Below are positions 16,420 through 24,652 of a stretch of DNA of 64,000 nt, piece by piece. The DNA is taken from NCBI RefSeq assembly GCF_003318295.1, contig NZ_QOCW01000003.1, positions 124,001 through 188,000 of the forward strand, written 5' to 3'. The position numbers and the translations under genes were made by a program. The notes under the pieces were generated by a model. That model did no database searches. It was not told where the DNA came from and saw nothing but the letters and a program-made list of their open reading frames with translations. This DNA is from Bacillus taeanensis. Its GTDB lineage: Bacteria > Bacillota > Bacilli > Bacillales > UBA6769. Position 1 is the stretch's first letter, and each line of letters starts with the position of its first letter.

Positions 16420-18678
16420 TCAGTTTTTATGAATAGAATTCATTTCCCAAACTTCCATTGATTTAACAATCAAACTGCCGTCTCCCCATATTGCCACTCC
16501 TAGTGAATCAAGTCTCTGTGGATATACTCTCGTTGTTAAACTTTTTAACCCATTTGCATAAGCTTCTACCATAGAACGGTCTAAATAAATGTGAAGTTTT
16601 AAGTTCTCAGCACGCAGTTCAAGCTTTCCTCCTTGAATACCTTTTGTTCGCTCACGAGGATCAATCGTTGTTTTTTCCCGATTAACATTAAAGGCAGCAG
16701 ATTCACTATTATAATAAAGCAGTGTCTCTTCTTCGCCATTAGGGGAACGTCGGACTTTAATACCATATTGTTTCGCTGTATTAGGCTGTATTTCCAATTG
16801 AACTTCTAACATATCACCTTTTATATCTTTCAATAGTTTATTCGCTTCTTCAACCGTTTTCTCTTTAAAAGAGATCAGCTTTTCTCCCCGAAGAGTTTGA
16901 AGCTCTTTAATTGGTTCAACACCTAGTCTACCATTCTCTCTTAACGTTAAACTAACAGGCAACCCGCCATTATGTGCCCAACCTGCATGATATTCACTGT
17001 CAGGGGTTCGCTCTCCTTGAGCAATCGTAAATAAAATTAACCGTCCTGTTTTCGGATCGATCATTGCGCTTGGACCTGTGAAATGGAAGTCTCCAACATC
17101 GATCAGCTGAGGTTCTTCATAATCAGGAATAAATCGATAGTTTTCTCTATCCCATGTACCAATCCAATAAAAAACTTCTACATCAGCACCTTCTCCAACA
17201 GGACTGATAATAAAGATATGTTTGTCGTTTCCAATCGGCAGTAAAATTGGAAGCTCCCACACTTCACCTAAGTATGGATACTTCCTATCATTGTCCTCAT
17301 AAAGTAATCCTCGATATTCCCAATCAATTAAATTATTTGATGTAAATACAACTGCAGTACCGCATTTACCTTCAATCCCAGAACCGACGATTTGAAACCA
17401 TGTGTCTCCTTCTTTCCAAACAAATGGATCACGAAAACCATCATAATGAAGTCCTAAACCTTTTGGTTGCTCTGTTACAGGGTTTGGATATTTAACCCAG
17501 TTCACTAAATTGAGATCACCGTCATTATGATACGTACTTCTAGCTAGACCTGTCATTTGATTTGGGGACTTTTCCTGATTTCCAGCTGTAAAAAACAGAA
17601 CCGGAATCCCTTCTTCATCGTAACAAGCATTTCCTGACCAAATACCATCAGGGGCTAAACCATCATCTTCTGTAGCTAGAGCAACAGGAAGGTCACTCCA
17701 ATGGACCATGTCTTCACTTACCCAGTGTCCCCATTGAATGTTTCCCCAGTATGGCCCCTGTGGATTATGTTGATAAAACAAATGATATTTGCCATTAAAA
17801 TAAAACGGCGCGTGAGGTTCATTCATCCAGTGCCCTGGAGCTGTAAGATGATATTGTGGACGATGGCGATCACGTTCATATACACTTCGGTCAATAGCAA
17901 TATCTTCATAAGAGATAGACGGAACTTTCCCATCAAAAGATACTAAGTAATTATTAGAATTATCCTTAATTTCCACCTCTGAAAGTGCTCTGTTATACAA
18001 TTTCACTTCATCAAGCAGTCCGTTAAACATATTGAGCGAAAATGCTTCTGCAATTACTTTGGCATGATTGTTCTTTCCAATCAGTAAGTCTTCATTACTT
18101 GGTACCATTCCAGTATTACTGTGAAGAAGCTTTTCAGCAACTTCTTCTCCATTTAAATACAGCTTCATCATTGCATTTTTGCTATCAAATACAGCAGCAA
18201 TATAGGACCATTGATTTCTAGGCAGCGGCTGGTCATTAGCCCAGATTTCTATCCACTCATCTTCAACCCCTACCTGCAGCGACCATTTTCCATGTCTATG
18301 CACTCCAAGAATAAATCCTTGGTTTTTCTCACGATCATGTTGATTAACAATCGCAGCAAGCTTCTCATCTTCATTACCACCAAACGAACGCGGTGCTATC
18401 CAAGCTTCAATTGTTAATGCATGACTGAAGTGCTGAATATTTTCAGATTTTCTAGTTATCCATGTAGAATAACCATCAAACAATAATGCACAGCCACAAA
18501 TTCCTTTTCTCCATTCCGGATTACTTGATGGCTGAAAACGCGCCTGATTGAAGACATAGTCAATCGGGTCTTTTGTTTTTTGAACTAAATCTTCTACTAT
18601 TTTTCCCTTTCCTTCATTAAAAGACCAATGAGCAATCAAGTTAGCAGCATTTTTATTAATAGAATAATGATTAGACAT
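16420..18678 (-). CDS. Cytoplasmic LamG-GH32 enzyme
   Basis: From ATG 18678 (AGGGAGT nine bases upstream) this protein has 752 residues and no signal peptide. The frame is open to 18780 but those extra residues cross a terminator hairpin and look non-coding. A LamG domain (about 15-255) is followed by GH32 (about 270-590) and the beta-sandwich. The nucleophile motif is WMNEPHAP (Glu287 for Asp), RDP is intact (Asp417) and the acid/base motif is WELP (Glu475). It resembles the second module of the 6075 protein but is retained in the cytoplasm, so it should act on imported oligosaccharides. It follows two binding-protein genes behind a terminator-like hairpin. Confidence 0.88.
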   Translation of the reverse strand: MSNHYSINKNAANLIAHWSFNEGKGKIVEDLVQKTKDPIDYVFNQARFQPSSNPEWRKGICGCALLFDGYSTWITRKSENIQHFSHALTIEAWIAPRSFGGNEDEKLAAIVNQHDREKNQGFILGVHRHGKWSLQVGVEDEWIEIWANDQPLPRNQWSYIAAVFDSKNAMMKLYLNGEEVAEKLLHSNTGMVPSNEDLLIGKNNHAKVIAEAFSLNMFNGLLDEVKLYNRALSEVEIKDNSNNYLVSFDGKVPSISYEDIAIDRSVYERDRHRPQYHLTAPGHWMNEPHAPFYFNGKYHLFYQHNPQGPYWGNIQWGHWVSEDMVHWSDLPVALATEDDGLAPDGIWSGNACYDEEGIPVLFFTAGNQEKSPNQMTGLARSTYHNDGDLNLVNWVKYPNPVTEQPKGLGLHYDGFRDPFVWKEGDTWFQIVGSGIEGKCGTAVVFTSNNLIDWEYRGLLYEDNDRKYPYLGEVWELPILLPIGNDKHIFIISPVGEGADVEVFYWIGTWDRENYRFIPDYEEPQLIDVGDFHFTGPSAMIDPKTGRLILFTIAQGERTPDSEYHAGWAHNGGLPVSLTLRENGRLGVEPIKELQTLRGEKLISFKEKTVEEANKLLKDIKGDMLEVQLEIQPNTAKQYGIKVRRSPNGEEETLLYYNSESAAFNVNREKTTIDPRERTKGIQGGKLELRAENLKLHIYLDRSMVEAYANGLKSLTTRVYPQRLDSLGVAIWGDGSLIVKSMEVWEMNSIHKN

Positions 18679-18736
18679 GGTACAAACACTCCCTAAATTT
18701 TCAACTCTCCAACATCGTTTACCAATAGTTTTTTCT

Positions 18737-18778
18737 AAAAAGCAAGCCAGAACGAAGAAGGGGGTGGTCCTAGCTTGC
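18737..18778 (-). terminator. Intercistronic terminator after the binding protein gene
   Basis: GCAAGCTAGGAC pairs with GTTCTGGCTTGC on the minus strand and is followed by TTTTT. It lies between the binding protein (ends 18803) and the LamG-GH32 gene, and may lower read-through into it. Confidence 0.7.
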
Positions 18779-18802
18779 ATATTTTTAAATTTTAAACCTT
18801 AG

Positions 18803-20404
18803 TTATGATTTATTTTCATTAAATTCATCTAGACCATCTTGGTAAATTTCCATCAATTGATCTAAGCCCATATCCTTTAATTGCTTTACATAGTCATCCC
18901 ATTCTTCTTCAATGCCGCCTTCCATTAACCATTGTGCTTTCTTTTGATTAACAAACTCTTTAATATCCACTTCAATTTTATTAATCGTATCCAGCTCTTG
19001 CGGACTGAAGAAAATTTGCGGATAATTTTCTTCTTCTAAATGCGGTCCATAAATTTCTTTAATGCTTTTCAAACGTTCTTTTGCGCGAGGTTCCATATCA
19101 ACAACTACACCAAAGTCTTCTCGTAATACAGCAGTTGGTCCATTAGGAGCTACTTTTTGACGAAGTTCACCCATTGCTGTACCTTCTGGAAGCTCTTTAT
19201 TCACTAACATACCATTTTCATCTTCTTCATAAATTGTTCCAATAGGTCCCCAACTAATTTGTGCAGATATTTTTGGTTCATATAATTGATCTACCCAACG
19301 CATTGTAATTTCAGGATTTTTGTTGGCAGAAGTAATAACAAATGCTCCTCTTTCATATTCAGAATAATTAGAACGCCCTACAACTATATCGCCATGAGGA
19401 CCTTCTAATGGCGGAAGAAGTACATAATCATCTGCACGTTCTGGACCGACAACTTCTTCGGTTTCCCACCAAATGTATGAACCTAATGTTGCATCTTTTG
19501 TTTTCCCTTTTGCAAAATATTGCGCTACATCTTGTGTAAAGGATTCTGGGTCAATTAATCCTTCTTTTACCCATTCATGATAATATTGAATAGCTTCTTT
19601 ATATTCAGGCTGTACAGCTGTAAAAATTACTTTGCCGTCCCGTACAATTCTGTGATCCACATTATCCGGCATATCAAAAGCTCCAAACATATCGCCAAAG
19701 TTTCCAGTCCAGAAATTGTACATAAAACTTAATGGAATTTCGTCCTGCTTGCCGTTTCCGTTTGGATCTTGTTCTTTAAACGCTTTCAAAACATCATGAT
19801 ATTCTTCAAGTGTCGTTGGCATTTCTAAACCTAGCTTATCTAACCACGCCTTATTAATAGATTGAAAGTTCGGCACTGCGGCAAGTCCCATTTCTTCTGC
19901 ACGCGGAAGAGAATAAATATGACCATCTGGCGCCGTTACCATACTCTTAAGCTCAGGTCTTCTTTCAAAGAGCTTCTTAATATTCGGTGCATACTTATCG
20001 ATTAAATCTTCTAATGGAATAATCGTTCCACCTTGACCATATTTTACAATATCTTGATCGGTGAATTCAGCTTTATAGAATGCATCAGGTAAATCACCGC
20101 TTGCTAATAATAAATTCTTTTTTTCTTGATAGCCATCTCCAGGGATATTATTCCACTGAATATGCACATTTGTCATCTCTTCAAGTTGCTGCACAATCTC
20201 CATTTTATTATAATTTGGTGCAAGTGGGGCTTTTGGTGATACAAAATTTAAAGTGATTTTTTCCTCTACAATTGGTAAGCCCGTTTCATTAAATGCCACT
20301 TTTGTTTCCTCTTTTTTGTTGGATGTTTCATTTGATGAACATGCTCCTAAAAGAAGAGCTGAGCTTAACATAACACTAGAGAAAACTTTTAATCCTTGTT
20401 TCAT
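18803..20404 (-). CDS. Sugar ABC transporter substrate-binding lipoprotein
   Basis: This 533-residue lipoprotein has the lipobox LLGAC with Cys22 as the lipidated residue. It belongs to the large CUT1 binding proteins of the LplA/YtcQ type. A DPNGNGKQDEI loop (about 213-223) has the EF-hand-like calcium site described for the alginate-binding protein AlgQ2. It is a tandem paralogue of the next protein upstream, with many identical stretches, but the ligand-contact regions differ (for example NFQSINKAWLDK versus NIMYINKTWLDK). Probable ligands are fructan oligosaccharides. Confidence 0.9.
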   Translation of the reverse strand: MKQGLKVFSSVMLSSALLLGACSSNETSNKKEETKVAFNETGLPIVEEKITLNFVSPKAPLAPNYNKMEIVQQLEEMTNVHIQWNNIPGDGYQEKKNLLLASGDLPDAFYKAEFTDQDIVKYGQGGTIIPLEDLIDKYAPNIKKLFERRPELKSMVTAPDGHIYSLPRAEEMGLAAVPNFQSINKAWLDKLGLEMPTTLEEYHDVLKAFKEQDPNGNGKQDEIPLSFMYNFWTGNFGDMFGAFDMPDNVDHRIVRDGKVIFTAVQPEYKEAIQYYHEWVKEGLIDPESFTQDVAQYFAKGKTKDATLGSYIWWETEEVVGPERADDYVLLPPLEGPHGDIVVGRSNYSEYERGAFVITSANKNPEITMRWVDQLYEPKISAQISWGPIGTIYEEDENGMLVNKELPEGTAMGELRQKVAPNGPTAVLREDFGVVVDMEPRAKERLKSIKEIYGPHLEEENYPQIFFSPQELDTINKIEVDIKEFVNQKKAQWLMEGGIEEEWDDYVKQLKDMGLDQLMEIYQDGLDEFNENKS

Positions 20405-20485
20405 TTTCTTTTCCCCCTTTTAATAAGAAAGATAAACAAATGACATAGTCGTTTGCGGCATTACTTAACTTTTTTATCCTGATTA

Positions 20486-20524
20486 AGAAACAAGCCAGAA
20501 TAAAACAGTCGATCGTTCCGGCTT
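20486..20524 (-). terminator. Attenuating hairpin between two binding protein genes
   Basis: AAGCCGGAA and TTCTGGCTT pair with one G-U pair and are followed by GTTTCTT on the minus strand. It could stabilise the upstream message and reduce expression of the downstream paralogue. Confidence 0.6.
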
Positions 20525-20558
20525 ATGCAAATCAAAACAGCTAACTAACAATAAGTGA

Positions 20559-22175
20559 TTATTCTGCTGCGTTAAAGCGATCTAAACCAGCTTGATAAAT
20601 TTCCATTAACTCTTGAAGGCCCATTGCATCTAACTGTTTTAAGTAGTCATCCCACTCTTTTTCAATGCCGCCTTCCATTAACCACTGTGCTTCTTTTTGT
20701 TTTACAAACTCTTTAAGCTCAGGCTCAATTGTATTAATCGTTTGAAGCTCTTCCGGTGTAAAAAAGATTTTTGGATAATTTTCTTCAACCATATGCGGCT
20801 CATAATGCTCTTTAAGAATTTCTAATCGTTCTTTCGCCCTTGGCTCCATATCAACAACTGTTCCAAAGTGCTCTTCTAAAACAACGAATGGTCCACCTGG
20901 TGCTACTTTTTGACGATATTCTCCCATTGCTACACCTTCAGGAAGCTCTTTGTTTACTAACATACCATTTTCATCTTCTTCATAAATTTCACCAATTGGT
21001 CCCCAGTTGATCTGTGCAGACATTTTTGGTGCGTAAAGCTCGTCTACCCAACGCATTGTAAGCTCAGGATTTTCATTTGCCGAAGTAATAACAAACGCAT
21101 CTCTTCCATATTCAGAGTGATTAGAACGTCCAACGGCAACTTTTCCGTCTTTCCCTTTTAATGGCGGCAGGACAACATAATCATCCACACGATCTGTTCC
21201 GACTACTTCCGTATCTTCCCACCAAATGAAAGAACCAAGTGTTGGATCCTCTGTTTTTCCTTTAGCAAAAATTTGCGGTACATCTTGTGTCGCAAATTCA
21301 GGGTCAATTAATCCTTCTTTAAACCATTCATGATAATAAGCTAATGCTTCTTTATATTCAGGCTGTGTCGCTGCATAAATCACTTTACCGTCTCTAACAA
21401 TACGGTGATCCTGTTCAAATGGTACATCTGGTAAACCAAATAGTCCGATCAAGTCACCTTCATTCCCGCACCATCCGTTAAACCAGAATGTTAATCCGAT
21501 TTCATCCTGTTTGCCGTTTCCATTTGGATCTTGCTCTTTAAACGCTTTCAAAATATCGTGGTATTCTTCTAATGTTGTTGGCATTTCAAGTCCAAGTTTA
21601 TCGAGCCACGTTTTATTAATATACATAATGTTCGGCATTCCAACTAAGCCCATTTCTTCTGCACGCGGTAATGCATAAATATGGCCATCTGGAGCTGTTA
21701 TTGTCTTTTTAAGTTCTGGTCTTTCTTCCAACAACTTCTTAAGGTTTGGTGCATATTGATCAATTAAATCTTCAAGCGGAATGATAACACCATTTTGTCC
21801 GTTTGTTACAAGGTCATTATCGGTAAATCCAGAGTTATAGAATACATCTGGTAAGTCACCGCTTGCGAGTAATAAATTTTTCTTTTCTTGATAGCCGTCC
21901 CCAGGAATATTGTTCCACTCAATCTTAACATTTGTTTCTTCCTGCAGGCGTTTAAAAATGGTCATCTCACTAAAGTTTGGCGCTAATGGTGATTTTGGTG
22001 ATACAAATTCTAATGTGATTTCTTCATTAACGATCGGCAAGCCTGTTTCATTAAATGCTGCTTTTTGTGCTTCTTCTGTTTTATTTGATGCTTCGTTATT
22101 TCCTGAACATGCCGTTAAAAGTGCGGCTGAAAGTGCTAATGATGCAAAAGCTTTTTTAGATAATACGTTAATCAT
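20559..22175 (-). CDS. Sugar ABC transporter substrate-binding lipoprotein
   Basis: This 538-residue lipoprotein has lipobox LLTAC with Cys23. It has the same LplA/YtcQ-type architecture and calcium loop (about 216-226) as its tandem paralogue at 18803. It directly follows the two permease genes, so it is the most likely cognate binding protein of that importer. Having two binding proteins for one permease pair would widen the ligand range. The start is supported by AGGGGGAAAAGA just upstream. Confidence 0.9.
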   Translation of the reverse strand: MINVLSKKAFASLALSAALLTACSGNNEASNKTEEAQKAAFNETGLPIVNEEITLEFVSPKSPLAPNFSEMTIFKRLQEETNVKIEWNNIPGDGYQEKKNLLLASGDLPDVFYNSGFTDNDLVTNGQNGVIIPLEDLIDQYAPNLKKLLEERPELKKTITAPDGHIYALPRAEEMGLVGMPNIMYINKTWLDKLGLEMPTTLEEYHDILKAFKEQDPNGNGKQDEIGLTFWFNGWCGNEGDLIGLFGLPDVPFEQDHRIVRDGKVIYAATQPEYKEALAYYHEWFKEGLIDPEFATQDVPQIFAKGKTEDPTLGSFIWWEDTEVVGTDRVDDYVVLPPLKGKDGKVAVGRSNHSEYGRDAFVITSANENPELTMRWVDELYAPKMSAQINWGPIGEIYEEDENGMLVNKELPEGVAMGEYRQKVAPGGPFVVLEEHFGTVVDMEPRAKERLEILKEHYEPHMVEENYPKIFFTPEELQTINTIEPELKEFVKQKEAQWLMEGGIEKEWDDYLKQLDAMGLQELMEIYQAGLDRFNAAE

Positions 22176-22265
22176 TTCTTTTCCCCCTAGATCTTTTTTA
22201 TTTTATAATTGGAGGGAAGGATGCTTTTTTGTACCCCGCCCTCGTGCCTTCAATGAATATGAGAA

Positions 22266-23180
22266 TTAACCTTTAATTCCGCCAATCATAACACCTTTAA
22301 CAAAGTATTTTTGAATAAATGGATAGACAATTAACAGCGGAATCGAAGCAATAATGATAACACCGTATTTAATAAGTTCTCCAACTCTTTGCTGTGCTGC
22401 TAATGATTCAATATCACCAATCATACTTTGTGATGCTTCACTTTGAATTAAAATATTTCTTAAAATTAATTGCAGTGGATATAACCCTTCATCATTTAAA
22501 TAGATTAGTGCGTCAAAATAAGAATTCCAGTGACCTACTCCGTAGAATAAAACCATAACCGCAACAATTGGTTTTGATAATGGCAGTACGATTTTTGTAA
22601 AGAACTTTGTATTGGAACAACCGTCAATTTTTGCTGCTTCTAACAATTCATTTGGAATAGTAGATTCAAAGAATGTTCGTGCAACAATTAAGTTCCAGAC
22701 AGCAACTGCTTTTGGAATAATGAGTGCCCACATTGTGTTTAACATGCCAAGTTCTTTCACAATAAGGTACGTCGGAATTAATCCGCCAGAAAAAAACATT
22801 GTAAAGGCGATTAAAATCATAAAAAAGTTTCTGCCGTAAAAGTCTTTACGTGACAGCGCATAAGCTGCCATTAATGTAAAGGCGACATTGACTGCTGTGC
22901 CAACAACTGTGTAGACGATTGAATTTTTATAGCCCGTCCATATTTTTTCATCCTGCAAAATTCGCTTATACCCATCAAATGTAATGTCTTGCGGGAAAAA
23001 CCACACCTTCCCGGCATTGATAAGATCAGGATTACTAATGGAAGCAATGACGATAAAATATAACGGATATAATACGGCAATTGATACCACTGTAAGAAGC
23101 GTAAAGTTTAGAATATCAAAGATTCTATCTTCTTTTGATCTTGGTTTTCCTAATTTTCTCTTTGCTGCTAAGCTGCTCAC
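22266..23180 (-). CDS. Carbohydrate ABC transporter permease (LplC/YtcP type)
   Basis: This 304-residue inner-membrane protein has six predicted membrane helices. The EAA loop reads ELLEAAKIDGCSNTKFFTKIVLPLSKP, the site where the ATPase docks. It ends with the typical KYFVKGVMIGGIKG tail. It pairs with the permease at 23198. No ATPase gene is near, so a shared MsmX-type ATPase is expected to power it. Confidence 0.92.
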   Translation of the reverse strand: MSSLAAKRKLGKPRSKEDRIFDILNFTLLTVVSIAVLYPLYFIVIASISNPDLINAGKVWFFPQDITFDGYKRILQDEKIWTGYKNSIVYTVVGTAVNVAFTLMAAYALSRKDFYGRNFFMILIAFTMFFSGGLIPTYLIVKELGMLNTMWALIIPKAVAVWNLIVARTFFESTIPNELLEAAKIDGCSNTKFFTKIVLPLSKPIVAVMVLFYGVGHWNSYFDALIYLNDEGLYPLQLILRNILIQSEASQSMIGDIESLAAQQRVGELIKYGVIIIASIPLLIVYPFIQKYFVKGVMIGGIKG

Positions 23181-23197
23181 TATTTATCCCTCCCCTT

Positions 23198-24157
23198 CTA
23201 CCATAAACCTGTGCCGGATAATCTTTTAGCAATGCGGTTAACTGTTGATAATAAGATTAAGTTAATGACTGCGTTAAATAATCCAACTGCGGCCGCAAAG
23301 CTGTACTGTGCTTGCTGTAAACCTGTTTTATAAACATAAGTTGGAATAATCTCAGCTGTTGGTAAATTTAATGGTGTTTGCATTAAATACGCTTTTTCAA
23401 AGCCAATGTTCATAATATTACCGACAGATAGCACTAATAAAATAACAGCTGTTGGTAAAATCGATGGTAAGTCAACATGGAGAATGCGCTGAAATTTATT
23501 GGCTCCATCCATTACGGCTGCTTCATGAAGTTCTGGACTAACCCCCGCTAAAGCTGCCAAGTAAATAATCGCTGCCCAACCTGTTTCCTGCCAAATACCT
23601 GATCCAATATAAAGGGGCTGGAACCATTCTGGACGTGTAAAGAATGCAACTGGATCGCCACCAAGAATCACAATCAAATTGTTAATTAAACCGTTGTGTG
23701 AAAAGAAAACATACATCATACCGACTAAAACAACGACTGAAATAAAATGCGGTGCATAGATTACGGTTTGAATGAATTTCTTATAGCGCGTATGCATAAA
23801 TTGATTTAATAAAAGAGCGATAATAATTGGTAACGGAAAACCAAAAATCAACTGCAGTGCACTTAGTCCCAATGTATTTCGAATTAAATCCCAAAATTTA
23901 AAGGAGTTAAAAAAACGTTCAAAATGCTCAAATCCTACCCAAGGGCTTCCCATAATTCCTAATGTCGGAATATAGTTTTTAAATGCGATTAATACTCCAT
24001 ACATTGCCCCGTAGTGGAAGATAAGAAAATAAAGAAGTGCTGGCAGTAAAAATAAATAAAGTTCATAATTGTTTAAAATGTTCTTTAGTTTACTATTTGT
24101 TACTTTCGTACGAGGTTGTGCGATACTCTTTGATGCAGCTTTTAATGTCATTTTCAA
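23198..24157 (-). CDS. Carbohydrate ABC transporter permease (LplB/YteP type)
   Basis: This 319-residue membrane protein is the MalF-type partner, with about six helices. The motif FHYGAMYGVLIAFKNY after the first helix is typical of the LplB/YteP group, and the EAA loop reads ELHEAAVMDGANKFQRILHV. It is the first gene of the importer operon. Tandem LacI operators and a cre site lie between 24211 and 24487, upstream of its start. Confidence 0.92.
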   Translation of the reverse strand: MKMTLKAASKSIAQPRTKVTNSKLKNILNNYELYLFLLPALLYFLIFHYGAMYGVLIAFKNYIPTLGIMGSPWVGFEHFERFFNSFKFWDLIRNTLGLSALQLIFGFPLPIIIALLLNQFMHTRYKKFIQTVIYAPHFISVVVLVGMMYVFFSHNGLINNLIVILGGDPVAFFTRPEWFQPLYIGSGIWQETGWAAIIYLAALAGVSPELHEAAVMDGANKFQRILHVDLPSILPTAVILLVLSVGNIMNIGFEKAYLMQTPLNLPTAEIIPTYVYKTGLQQAQYSFAAAVGLFNAVINLILLSTVNRIAKRLSGTGLW

Positions 24158-24208
24158 ATCCTTTCCCTCACTTTCTACTGCAAAATATATTTTTACTGAT
24201 TGACCAAA

Positions 24209-24232
24209 GAAATAGATTACGTAATCGATTAA
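24209..24232. promoter_or_regulatory. Tandem LacI operator, promoter-proximal
   Basis: A degenerate 12-mer ending AGATTAC abuts GTAATCGATTAA at 24221-24232. It lies about 50 bases before the permease start. Confidence 0.7.
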
Positions 24233-24305
24233 ATTAATTTGAAAGAAAGATTAGTTAAAACGATTTTAAATGTATTACTATCCTATTTTATACATTCCTT
24301 CATAT

Positions 24306-24319
24306 TGTTAGCGCTTTCT
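24306..24319. promoter_or_regulatory. CcpA cre-like site
   Basis: TGTTAGCGCTTTCT fits the catabolite-response consensus and is 150 bases upstream of the permease operon. Confidence 0.65.
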
Positions 24320-24414
24320 TTATACTTAAAATAATAAAGTGTCTATTAAATTTTAAAAAGATCTAACTTTAACTCTTTAAGTTTAATAGATCTTAATACT
24401 AAAGCCACTTTGAC

Positions 24415-24426
24415 GTAATCGATTAC
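24415..24426. promoter_or_regulatory. Single LacI operator palindrome
   Basis: GTAATCGATTAC is a perfect 12-bp palindrome, extended by one or two symmetric bases on each side. Confidence 0.7.
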
Positions 24427-24462
24427 GTATATTCCTTTTAAAAACAACCACGCTTTCCATAT

Positions 24463-24486
24463 GTAATCGTTTGCGTAATCGTTTAA
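24463..24486. promoter_or_regulatory. Tandem 12-bp LacI operator, distal
   Basis: GTAATCGTTTGC and GTAATCGTTTAA abut, identical to the pair at 15602-15625. Confidence 0.7.
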
Positions 24487-24603
24487 ATAAATAGTAAATC
24501 AATTATCAGGCTATGTCAACACGTTTCCAGATAAATCCTTTCAAAAGTATTCATATTTCTTCACAATTCTTGTAAAGCAAACTTTTTATAATAAATTTCA
24601 TAG

Positions 24604-24639
24604 AAAAAAGAGTAGAAGCATTTCTTTCTACTCTTTTTT
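24604..24639 (-). terminator. Terminator of the first two-component operon
   Basis: AAAAAGAGTAGAA and TTCTACTCTTTTT pair perfectly with a short loop, and a T run follows on the minus strand. Confidence 0.9.
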
Positions 24640-24652
24640 CATATACATAAAA

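Larger units (their letters stand above)
24158..24652. other. Regulatory intergenic region of the importer operon
   Basis: About 495 bases without a gene hold three LacI operator sites (24209-24232, 24415-24426, 24463-24486), one cre-like site (24306-24319) and the terminator of the two-component operon (24604-24639). It is the most operator-dense region of the island. Confidence 0.7.

Noticed and set aside
18679..18780. N-terminal extension of the cytoplasmic LamG-GH32 that looks weakly like a hydrophobic leader
   Set aside because: It crosses a terminator hairpin and lacks a ribosome binding site, while ATG 18678 has AGGGAGT at proper spacing.
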